64,000 nt of DNA from Kingdonia uniflora (lineage: Eukaryota > Streptophyta > Magnoliopsida > Ranunculales > Circaeasteraceae), in contig JACGCM010001796.1 of assembly GCA_014058105.1 (NCBI GenBank), positions 1,302,001 to 1,366,000 of the forward strand, written 5' to 3'. This document shows positions 12,036 to 21,577 of this stretch, piece by piece. The notes below the pieces were generated by a model. That model was not told the origin of the DNA. It made no database searches and saw only the letters and a program-made list of their open reading frames with translations. The position numbers and the translations under genes were made by a program. Position 1 is the first letter of the stretch, and every line of letters begins with the position of its first letter.

Positions 12036-12185
12036 TGTTAATTGTAGTTTTATGGGATTGAATTACTATTAGGTGGGGTTTAGGAAACTTGTGTTAGAAG
12101 TTGGGTAAACTAGAAGGTGGAGTTGGTAAAATTTGTGAAAGTAGAGTGAAACTAAAGTGGCAAATCAAAAGCATTTCATGCAGGT

Positions 12186-12245
12186 ACTACCCGCGCAATC
12201 CTGAACTGTACGTGGGATTTGGACGCTCCAGATGGAGACACATGT
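12186..12245. repeat. PIF-family terminal-region motif
   Basis: A degenerate GCGCAATCCTGAACTGTACG palindrome is followed by CGCTCCAGATGGAGACACATG. The same pair, with the same order and spacing, occurs at 5,169-5,222 inside the left end of the PIF element and in part at 13,551-13,590 in the MITE. Confidence 0.65.
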
Positions 12246-12776
12246 TAAGATCTTAGGTGTTGTTTATCGATTCATTTGTAGCAAACATACATAACACATA
12301 ACATATGATGCTGAGAAATTAGTCTAAATATGTTTCTAATAGGAAAAAGGATATGGCTTTAGAGCAGGGCCACTCCTATATTCTTCATAATTGTATACGG
12401 CAACTCAAAGGCTCATTTTTGGCATAAAGTAGATAGGCTTGCATAGGTACATTGTGAAAAAGTCTCTCTTTCTCTCTTAAGGTTTTAGTTCTACAATGGG
12501 TCAACGTCAACAACTTTCTTGGATGTTGTTGGGTTGGAGTGAGTTGATTCAAAAATATTTAGGTGATGGCCCAAAACTAGTAAGAGAGGTCTTCAGGGTT
12601 GTCGATGATCTCTGACCTTCAATTGTCTTTATTGATGCAATTGGTACAAAAAGGTATGACGCTCATTCAGGTGGTGAGCTTGTAATTCAAAGGACCATGT
12701 TAGAACGAACAAAATTGATAGTCTAGATACAACGTTGCTCCGCCCCCTGGGAATATAGATAGGAAGATTGAATTCC

Positions 12777-13372
12777 TGTTGAGCTGCAAGCCTGGAAGCC
12801 ACAAACTCTAACTTAATTTGGGTTAGTCACAAACAAACACAATCAAAGAAATACAAACAACACCAAGTTTATAGTAGTTCGGCAAATTGCTTACGTCCAT
12901 TTTCAAAAGAGAGATAGAGTTTATTCAAGATCCCAAGTACAATCATTCAAACCCAATTAGGATTTCCCACTCAAGAAATCCTCCTCAAATGGTCTAACCA
13001 AAGGATTGTCTAAACTCTAAAGGATGACCCAAAGGGTGGCTCTCAAAGAACAAGATTTCCTTTATATACTAGGGAAATCATTTATCAATCGCTCAAATCT
13101 CGAGGCAATCAAGAGGTTCGAAAACCATAAAAAAAAAAACCAAGTTCCCAGATTTTGTTCGAACAAAATAAACCAAGTTCCCAGATTTCGTTCGAACGAA
13201 ATATGCGTCTGGGCCAAATTTTCAGGGAGTTCAACAAAGGTCATTCGAACGAGATTTATTGTCGTTCGAACGACTTGGGCTCCTGGGCCAAACTTCCAGA
13301 GAGTTTTCAAAGGGTCGTTCGAACAGATTCAAGGGTCCTTCGAAGGACCAAGGCCCAAACCCAAAAAACACA
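12777..13372 (-). mobile_element. Solo LTR inside the RPT2 pseudogene
   Basis: The insertion starts TGTTGAGC and ends AACACA. It is flanked by the 5-bp duplication ATTCC (12,772-12,776 and 13,373-13,377), exactly at the RPT2 interruption. It carries repeated GTTCGAACGA palindromes (13,140-13,330) and a CTGGGCCAAA block. The LTRs of the 14,740-17,858 element share both in the same orientation, so this is a relative of that family. Confidence 0.85.
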
Positions 13373-13427
13373 ATTCCCTCTTCTAGATATCAAAACAAGG
13401 AGGCACATTTTCTAAATTTACACATCA

Positions 13428-13782
13428 GAACATCCACAACAGCTAGGTATACCCTGACGTGGCAAGTTGAATTTGGTTTTCACCCTCAAATCCACCTAAA
13501 TTGTATCCCAGAAGCTAGGTGAATCAGTGACGTGGCGATGGTAGATTCATGTCGCGCACTTCTGAACTGCGTGTTGGGTAATGGACACTCCAGATTGAGC
13601 AACGTTGAGAGATCTTATATTTTTTGATTATGCCGCGCAGTTCAGAACTACGCCTAGTGACGCCGCGCGATTCAGAACTACGCGTAGTGCTATTTACCTT
13701 GATTTGTGACAAACTGTTGTGGGGTGGATTGGATTCACCCTCATTTTGGGCAAATCCACCCACCCAACTGTTGTGGATGCTC
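13428..13782. mobile_element. Tourist-type MITE (PIF/Harbinger derivative)
   Basis: Terminal inverted repeats GAACATCCACAACAGCTAGG and (reverse complement of the right end) GAGCATCCACAACAGT. The target triplet TCA lies on both sides (13,425-13,427 and 13,783-13,785). Inside are three copies of the GCGCAGTTCAGAACTGC-type palindrome (13,551, 13,632, 13,662). Its ends match those of the full PIF element at 4,940, so it is an internal-deletion product of that family. Confidence 0.88.
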
Positions 13783-13830
13783 TCAAGGATGACTTGGCCG
13801 AAGAAAGATATGAGATAGTGAATTGGAGGT

Positions 13831-14734
13831 ACGCCATCATCATTGCACTTTTAGTTATACAATGTTTAATAATGTGTGCTTTTTACATTTATTTCAGGAA
13901 GGTAGTCTTTGATCCTCTGCCCGTATTACAGGAAGTTTCCACCTCTTAGGTCCTAAAAGAGCAAATATGGTTCAAGCTTAAATATCGTGAAGGTGTGCAG
14001 TGTGCTTGACTATCTTCTGGCTGCTTAGGTTACAAAATGTTTACAACAAACTGAGTTCAATGTGATTGAGTTTCGTGCAGTTGCAGACGACAAGATGGAG
14101 GTGCTAATGTTAGACTCCCTTAAACCAAATCATATAAACTCAAGTGTAACTTTCAGCTTACACCCCCATTCCTAAACTTAAATGGACACCTCTTCATATG
14201 TTATAATATCGAAGGTAAGAGGTAATCTCTTAATTTTTCCCAACGAGGGAGTTACACCAATAGCTGACAAGCTAAAGGAAGTTGATTGCCCAGATCTTAT
14301 CATCATTTTCTTACTCTTCCATTCGATAATCCAAAGACATGTTTTTTCTCCTTTGGGATCCAGTTCTCAATGGCAGTTATTTTTGTGTAATACATTCAAG
14401 TGCATACATTTTTTTCTCTGAACAGTTACGAGCACTATAATTACACCAGTTATGATACACGAGAACCAGTTTATATGGCATACACGGTCCTCATGGCAAA
14501 GGAATCGTTGCTTCTTGCTCAGGACCAGATGAAGAATGAGCAAGATCTCATGAATCGTTAGAGAGAATTTGCTCTTCTACACTGGCATATATACAACAAG
14601 AGCATTGCTATATGTAGTCATGACTTGAATTAGGGAAAGAAAGGTGTCATACTATATGTTCCAATTTTCCACCAAAAATTTAAGTAATCAAAGTCAATAT
14701 CACGGAACGGCAAAGGAGCAGTGTTCACTGCCCT
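13831..14734 (+). other. Unrecognised, possibly decayed coding fragments
   Basis: No intact gene. Short stretches look coding, for instance YEHYNYTSYDTREPVYM followed by MAKESLLLAQDQ near 14,430-14,560, and KVVFDPLPVLQEVSTS near 13,900. Stops and missing context prevent identification. This may be a second pseudogene next to the RPT2 copy. Confidence 0.3.
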
Positions 14735-14739
14735 ATACT

Positions 14740-15223
14740 TAATCCACAATACGATTGAGAAGCTTTTAGTTAGTAGAGAAAACACGAAGAACACCAATGA
14801 GAAAAATAAAGCTTCAATTGCTTAAAAAAATGAAGTAGATTACAATGAATCACTCCAAAAGCCTAGACTTCTCTCAAAACTCTTTCAGATCTAACATAAG
14901 AAAAAAAGATAACCTAAGTTCTCTTTATATAGAGGGAACACGAAATTATAAAATAGAACGCATCTCGAGGTAAAACAATGCCTGAGAATCAAAATTCCGC
15001 CAGAGTCGTTCGAACAAACTAGGGAGTCGTTCGAACGAATTTACGACTAAATCGTCTAAACCCTAGAAAAGTTGTCTGGTTATTCGAACGAAATCCAACT
15101 CGTTCGAAAAAATATGGCTCTGGGCCAAAATTCCAGAGGACATGACAACTCGTTAGAACGACACTCAACTTCGTTCGAATGACTTTGACAAATCTTTAAA
15201 TAACTCTAGATCTTCCTGGATCA
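14740..15223 (-). repeat. 3' LTR of the deleted gypsy element
   Basis: 484 bp. A direct repeat of 17,445-17,858 that is about 70 bp longer, chiefly because the other copy has lost internal sequence around its GTTCGAACGA motifs. It contains several palindromic TCGTTCGAACGA motifs. Confidence 0.88.
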
Positions 15224-15492
15224 TGGCTTCCCTCTTTAGAAGCCTTGAGCTCCTGCTCAAGCAGGAACTGGAGAAGTGGGAATGCGGTGCTGCTCATTAC
15301 CCTGTTGTACCACTTCGATGTACGAGGTAGCTGATCCTTCTTCCCAACACGAAATGACTCAAAACGAACACATGTCTTGCCTAACAACAATTTTTGGCGA
15401 AACACACTACGCCCCTTAGGATCATCATATCCTGCAACATATCCTGTCGTAACAAAATGTTGTATCTACATTGAAACCAACATAACATAAGT

Positions 15493-15932
15493 AGTTGGTA
15501 ATGGGGGTCGAGATAACCTATCAGCCAATTTGTTGTCCACTCTCTTCTTATATTGTATAATCAAGGGAAATTATTAGAGATACGGCTGCCCTTCATCAGG
15601 CGAGCTTGTTTTTGCTTGGACTGTGTAGCAAAAAACTGAAACAGTTTGTGATCAGTATGTACCACAACCTCCTCTTGCAACTTCCCCATATCGGTTTGTT
15701 GCTTCAAAAACGTTGTCATCGGAGACAACACTCGAGCCGACGTACCATCTTGAACCGGTCGAACCAATAACACAAACTTGCCGCTCGCATTAACCAGCCG
15801 CTTCGCCTGAGTCACCGTTACTAAATTTGACGTAGTGACATGCTCCTTACAAGCATTGATATGAAACTCATTTCCCTCCTTCACAAGATGATACTTACGA
15901 GCTCTACGGTAATGAATCGCATCCAGTCCCAA
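15493..15932 (-). pseudogene. Gypsy RT/RNase H remnant
   Basis: The minus-strand frame contains VVHTDHKLFQFFATQSKQKQ, which resembles the TDHKPLxxL block of the Ty3/gypsy RNase H domain. It is followed after a stop by IQYKKRVDNKLADRLSR, the usual end of that domain. The region 5' of it (SNLVTVTQAKRL) is not clearly assignable, and the junction to the gag part at 16,250 reflects a large deletion. Confidence 0.65.
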
Positions 15933-16252
15933 AGATAAGAGCTACCCAAGATGACTTGACACACATCAAAAGGAACCACCTCATACGTCACCTCGTCAAT
16001 AAACTTCTCAAAAATTGCAAACTTGAATGTACACTGCTTCATGATCATCAGATCCGCATCTTTTTGAATCTACCCCAAACCATACGGCTTAGGATGAGCT
16101 GTAGTCGTCAAACCCATTTTCTTCACCAATGTCTCAGAAATCAAAATTTTCTGACTACCCGGATCCATAATGACCTTGACTAAACTCTGTTTTACCTGAA
16201 TATTGACATGAAAAAGCTCTTCCCGACTCTCCTCCTCGGTAGCCAAAGTCTG

Positions 16253-17405
16253 CTAAAACATAAGTATAAGCTTAGGATTCGGTTTATCTAAATCCGAAAG
16301 GTCAACAACCTCAGCGGCTAGTGCATATTTCTCTTTATTGCGCTTCTCCTCCTTCGGCCTAAGCTTCGGGTGAAGTTTCCAACAATAATCGGAAAGATGC
16401 CCACTCACCTTACAATGATTACAATGAAATTCTTTGGACGAAGACCCCCCTCCTTTGCCATCTCCCTTATGCTCGTTTGTCCAACTAGGCTTGTACCCCG
16501 ACTTGATCTTGTTGTCTTCTTTGTCAATTTTTAAGTATTTGCCTATAATGGCAATTGCCTTCAGGGTAGGGTCTTTGATATTGGCCACAGTAAAGAGCTT
16601 CCTAATGGACTCCGACAAACCCCCGTGTACTTTATGAACACCTCATACTAGTCTACATCAATGTCCAAACCAATGCTTGGTTATGGAACGCCGTAGTGTA
16701 CTCCTGTACGGATTGCTCAAACTGTTGGCGTAAATTGTGCCATTTATACCATCTTTCTTGCTCATACCCTATCGGATAAAACTGCTTTCGTACTAAAACC
16801 TTGAATTCTTTCCAACCCAAATCTCCTACATCGTGCCGTTTCCGATAAGATTTCCACCACGCGAGTGCATGGCTTGCGAATTTAAATGTAGCAAAGCATA
16901 TTTGCTGAGCATTAGAGTATTTGTAAACATAAAAATAGGTTTCTAACCTATCTAACCAGTTATCCAATATCTCGGCATCGATCGAACCGTCGAATACTGG
17001 AATTTCAATCTTAAAATTGATACGAAGATTACGTATAAGATTCGATGACTTACCAATACCCGATCGCTCCTCGTCGGATTCGGCATCACTGGAATCACTA
17101 TCGATCTCCGTAGTACGCTTGTCGCCATCCCCCTCTATAACTTCTTTCTTTTTCGAGCGGCCTTGCCGTTTCCCCGAAGTGGAAGTCTTCGCGAGGTTCG
17201 TAAGACGCAATTGTTCAACTAACTCCCCTACAGTAGATGTTAGGCCGGAAACTGTCATTTCCAAAGTCGTGAGTCGATCGTCGGAATCGCCCATCTCCAA
17301 ATCATTATTCTTCTTCGAATTAGGTTTGCGATGGATCTTCAACGGACTCACTAGCTTCTCCTTCGTTTGCTTGAGACGGTCACGTGTGAAGACCATAAAC
17401 CACAA
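16253..17405 (-). pseudogene. Gypsy gag with zinc knuckle, frameshifted
   Basis: The first frame (17,405-16,653) has an N-terminal coiled-coil-like stretch (LTTLEMTVSGLTSTVGELVE), a Lys/Arg- and Asp-rich linker, then a gag domain (IPVFDGSIDAEILDNWLDRL, ALAWWKSYRKR, FKVLVRKQFYPIGYEQERW). After a frame break around 16,640 the next frame (16,618-16,253) carries the knuckle CNHCKVSGHLSDYC (CX2CX4HX4C) that binds element RNA, then a Lys-rich tail. The gag start lies just downstream of the primer-binding site, as expected. Confidence 0.82.
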
Positions 17406-17444
17406 TCAATCCCTGAAGATCATAACTGGAAATCTGATACCACT

Positions 17445-17858
17445 TAATCCACAATGCGATTGAGAAACTTTTAGTTAGTAGAGAAAATACGAAGAACACT
17501 AATTGGGAAAAATAAAACTTCAATTGCTTAAAAAATGAAGTAGATTACAATGAATCACTCCAAAACCCTAGGCTTCCCTTTATATAGAGGGAACTAGAAA
17601 TTACAAAATAGAACGTATCTCAAGGCAAAACAATGCCTGAGAATCAAAGCACCGCCAGAGTCGTTCGAACGGACTAGGGAGTCGTTCGAACGACTTACGA
17701 CTAATTGGTATAAACCTTAGAAAATTTGTTTGGTCGTTCGAACGAAATATGGCTCTGGGCCAAAATTTCAGAGGACATGACATCTCGTTTGAACGACATT
17801 CAACTTCGTTCGAACGACTTTGACAAATCTTCAAATAACTCTAGATCCTCCTGGATCA
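17445..17858 (-). repeat. 5' LTR of the deleted gypsy element
   Basis: 414 bp direct repeat of 14,740-15,223. It is flanked on the right by the ATACT duplication and inside by the TGGTATCAGA primer-binding site at about 17,433-17,442 (complement strand). Confidence 0.88.
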
Positions 17859-17863
17859 ATACT

Positions 17864-19154
17864 TCCCAACGTTGTTCAAGTGTTCGTTCACCAACCTGTC
17901 GATCTCACTCAAAATTATTATCACGAATACATGAAGAACTTTCTCTGAGCACTTGCGGAAGAGTACAAAATAATAGAACTTACCTATAAAAGTTCCAATG
18001 CCCACGTCGGATTATCTCCAGTGATGCCAATACAAAGTCGACAAGTCGAGATTTTGCAGTCCCCATGTTGAAATGCATGACACTCTCCACCCAAACAACT
18101 CTTAGAAGTTAGCCAAATGGTCCACCTCACTTTCATCGAACCACCTCACTCACCTCATACAAGATATTTTCCCTACACCCTAATGTTTACATAATCTTTG
18201 TATATAAATACCTGCATAGCACGCCAAAAATATGGTAAAAATGAGACAATATAACGTAAAATCAAGTCGCAGAAGCGGAAACTTGAAGATTACGAAAACC
18301 TAATTAAAATTAGGGTTTTCTCTATTAAACACAAAACTCAATAAAAACTAAATTATGGCTAAACCTGAAGCTTTATTAAATAACAACTGGGAAATAAAGT
18401 TACACCACCCTCTCCTTGTACCGGCCTCAAGAGCAAGTCCCATAACTCTCCAAATTATAATCTAATTAAACTTTAAACTAAAAGCAACTCAAATAGTTAA
18501 GCCCCTAATATAATAAGCTAAAATAAATAAGGACCGTCAACGAGTGGACGACGTGCACTAGGAGCTCTCCACATCACAATATATGCAAATTCCTTGAATA
18601 GCTTGCTTGTGTGGCAGGTTTCGTAGTGGTGAGTTTTAAAACTTCCACTAAGGAAGTAACACGCTGTAGACTCCATGTGTCTCAACAAAGAATCTGATAG
18701 AAAAGGATACGGAACACAATCAGATTGATTGTTACAGAGTGAGAGGTGAGTTTGTTCTAATTTAATTGGTGAAGTGATAAACTACTCTGATTTAAGCTTT
18801 ACAGTAAAGAAACGTCACCTGACTAGTGAGCTGATCTGCCATAAAGAAATCTACCGTCATGAATTGCCGTTATTTAGTCCTCTGTAATAATGAATGTAAG
18901 ACCCCAATCCAGAATCAAAAAGAAAAAAAATCTTATGTAGTTATATACCTTATAGAAGGGAGAGCATACAATGTTACGAATTACTCGAAAGGAAACAATA
19001 ACGACTAGAGCGATAAAAAATGTTGAGTGGGCAGATGAGCAGTCCTGTGAAAAACTGAAAATGCGGAAACAGAAGTGTTAATTTAAATCAGTTGCTTAAT
19101 TTCACATATTGAGATGACCAACACTGAAGATATTGCTCACCAGAAAAAGAACAC
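17864..19154. other. Non-coding interval
   Basis: No gene is supported. The segment 18,240-18,560 (containing GTCGCAGAAGCGGAAACTTG and CTAATTAAAATTAGGGTTTT) looks like the end of an LTR in minus orientation, but no partner LTR or flanking duplication could be defined. The rest is AT-rich. Confidence 0.4.
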
Positions 19155-20835
19155 CTGGAATGGCATCAATATGACTAGGAGCAAGCACACTCGATCTCGA
19201 GATAAGGTGTATCACCATTGTACCCACGACTGCTGTCATAATGGACGTGCAGATCAAGAACACGTCTCTATACTTGAGGGATGTGCTTGGGGAAAACTCA
19301 AATATGAAGTTGTAGTTGATCCTAGTGCCCCTCCACATGTATAGATTGCAACTATAGCAAAACAAATGCAAGCTAAGCTAAGCAAAGCAAACGTACTGCA
19401 CAAAACAACTTAACACCGTCATTATATTTCCATCTGATGACAGAAAACTAACGGATGGTTGAGAAGTTGGTTTTGTAAGAGAACTAATGACAGACTGCTA
19501 ATAAATAGTGAATACGTCTGAAAACTATCGACAAATGCGAAGTATAGTTTCTACACAGTGATGGTTTTGGGGGTGCCCAAAGCAGATTGGTTGGCAAGTG
19601 GTAAGGTTGAGTTACCTGAAAACTGGGTAAATAGTCTCCATATATCCATCTTCGGATGTGGAGGCAAACATGCCAGAAAAGTACACGAAGATGGCATACA
19701 TACAGAATAGCGTTACAAAACAACCTGTAGACAACCCTGCATATAACAAAAAAAATGTCAGATGTATCCCGTAACTGAGCTCTCTCATCTAGGCGTAAAA
19801 AGGTTCCATTGTCCCAAAAAAAACTTCCGAGTTACCAACACTAAAGCAAAATGATACTCGGATCTCCCATAAAGAAGAAGGAAAACGTAAGCGCAGAGAA
19901 CTGTTTGATTAAATCATTTAACTTAATTATCACATCACAAAGTCCCTACATCATAATAGATACGACTTACTGCCAAGACATCTTGGGGTGTCCAAAATGG
20001 AACTTATCCCGATTAATATGTGGAACCAAATAGTTTCACGACATAAATCCCATTTTGCCAACCTGCAGGGCTTGGAGCGATCATAGGGTATAACCTCGTA
20101 TGTATTTTATTCCATTTGCTTAGTCAGACATAATGCTAGTTTCTACTTACCAACTAGAAAAGAGAGCATGTGAGATTCTTTTCTCTGTTGTGGTCTCAGG
20201 AACTTCATTGCTTTTATCTTATCGTTGTTGGCGAAGTGCTTTGTGAAGATGGATTCCACTTCGTCCCCTAGTAGCACCACCTTCATCATTAAAGAAATCA
20301 AACACAGATAAGACATATGAATGGTTTATGAATTTGAATAACAATGGCAATAACATAATTTACAGGGAACACATGATCCTACAGGTTTGTGCGACTCACA
20401 GACCGCCAAAACATGATAACGGCAGAGAACAGTCAAAAAACAAAAGGTTTTCAAATGAGTTGGGGAAATATGGGCTTGAACTTGATGGCATCAAAGATTA
20501 ATGAGAGGTTCTGAAGTTTCTGAAACAATATTAGATGGAATGAATACCTTATTGAGGGTCAGATTTGTTCCTATCTTGAGCATGTGGTTTACTTACGGGA
20601 AGAAAAAATGTTGGCAATTCACCTTCTCAAAATACTGATAAAAGCCACAGACAAAGAAAACTATGGATTTTTCTTTGATCAAACTACAAGTCTGAGTCTG
20701 TAGCGCATAAATGTTGAATGTGTATGTAATAATTTCATAAAACTATAGTCTAAAGGTGCGTAAGTTTAGATTAAAGATATACCTTGTCGGAGCTAATGAA
20801 ATGCGATCTCTTCTCTTCCACATGCCACGTTCTTT
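19155..20835 (-). pseudogene. PHO1-like phosphate exporter, truncated
   Basis: Fragments of a PHO1-family protein (N-terminal SPX, membrane segments, C-terminal EXS domain; exports phosphate into the xylem). Exons in minus order: about 20,835-20,783 (KRSHFISSDK), 20,280-20,151 (DEVESIFTKHFANNDK, AMKFLRPQQRKESHM), 19,736-19,616 (LSTGCFVTLF, MFASTSEDGYMETIYPVF) and 19,395-19,155 (YMWRGTRINYNFIFEF, LKYRDVFLICTS). Splice sites sit at the exon ends. The last exon has an in-frame TAG about five codons in, where PHO1 proteins have a Leu. The SPX N-terminus and the end of EXS are missing. It is oriented opposite to the MED15 array, whose first promoter region lies where its 5' part should be. Confidence 0.8.
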
Positions 20836-21577
20836 TGCAGTTTGTAGCCAAAATAATAAACATGTATACTTTAAAGTTAGCGAAAATCATGAGCATACCA
20901 TATGCACATTCAATTTGCCAGAATAGTAATATACAGAAACATTTATAATTTGTGACTGGTATACATACCTATGAAGAGTATCCCGGTTGCACTCCGTAGG
21001 TTTCTTTTTTCTACCTCCATTTACAGTATCTAAAAAGCCAGCAATTTAGTTCAGTTAGGACAAAGTGATTTACTTGAAAAATTCTTCAACTATCCAAAAA
21101 TATGCAGTATAACATATTCGATAGGCTCCAAAATTGCATGAATTGGGTATCTCACACGAGCTTAATGCAGTAAATTAGGTAATCCAGCAAATAATTGCCA
21201 AACCCAATCACATGGTATGACGTGGTAACTAACAATTGTCCCGCAGAGTTCAGAATTGTGCTGGGGAATATCCACCTTGATTTGGGTTTAAACTGCTGGA
21301 GATTGACTAACCAAATAAGTAAAGGACCCACACAATCTTTTGTCACTAAATTCATTCTTTTCGATCTCTACAAAATTTATATTTATTTGGCACATCAGAA
21401 AATCCACGTGTCGTGCCGAGGAGAATCAATGAGCTAAGTCCTCATCAGAGGGTGATGGAGCTAAGTTTTGAACACTGGACTGAGTCTCTCTCACTATTTG
21501 AGAATTGAGCTTTTCTAGGTCTCTTTCTCTCGATCGATCAATCAATCAATCGATCGACCTTGTTTGAGCTCCTAACA
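20836..21577. other. Interval upstream of MED15 unit A
   Basis: No gene. A PIF-family palindrome (GCAGAGTTCAGAATTGTGC) lies at 21,240-21,262 with AAACTGCTGGAGATTG-like terminal sequence, so a MITE remnant covers about 21,225-21,345. From about 21,370 the sequence is related to the unit B promoter region (31,310-31,565): CACGTGTC, GAGCTAAG, TTGAACACTGGA, TTGAGCTTTTCTAGG. Confidence 0.5.

Larger units (their letters stand above)
12496..13830 (+). pseudogene. 26S proteasome ATPase subunit 4 (RPT2) pseudogene, split by two insertions
   Basis: This is a broken copy of the AAA-ATPase RPT2 of the 19S proteasome cap. Visible pieces in order are [20 protein letters not shown], then a stop where Ser is expected, [27 protein letters not shown], a short deletion, [12 protein letters not shown] and a degraded RKIEF. 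A 596-bp solo LTR interrupts the frame at 12,777. It resumes as DIKTRRHIF at about 13,383 and is interrupted again by a 355-bp MITE at 13,428. RMT plus degraded sequence resumes at 13,786. Upstream, SGTTFLxVVG-like residues are just discernible. The joined pieces lack evident introns, which suggests a processed copy, but I cannot prove that. Confidence 0.85.
14740..17858 (-). mobile_element. Deleted Ty3/gypsy element with LTRs and 5-bp duplication
   Basis: The element is oriented leftwards. LTRs lie at 17,445-17,858 (5') and 14,740-15,223 (3'). Each starts TGATCCAGGA on the minus strand and ends GTGGATTA. ATACT is duplicated at 14,735-14,739 and 17,859-17,863. A TGGTATCAGA primer-binding site (initiator tRNA-Met type) lies just inside the 5' LTR, and a purine-rich AAAGAGGGAAG tract precedes the 3' LTR. 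Between them are gag, a zinc knuckle and an RNase H scrap; protease, most of reverse transcriptase, and integrase are missing. Confidence 0.88.

Noticed and set aside
13024..13522. Overlapping 80-120-codon frames on both strands around 13,000-13,500
   Set aside because: They lie in a solo LTR full of palindromes and run into a MITE; no protein family resemblance.
13100..17830. GTTCGAACGA motifs as heat-shock elements
   Set aside because: Heat-shock elements need GAA/TTC units spaced by two bases; here TTC and GAA are directly adjacent, so the pattern does not fit.
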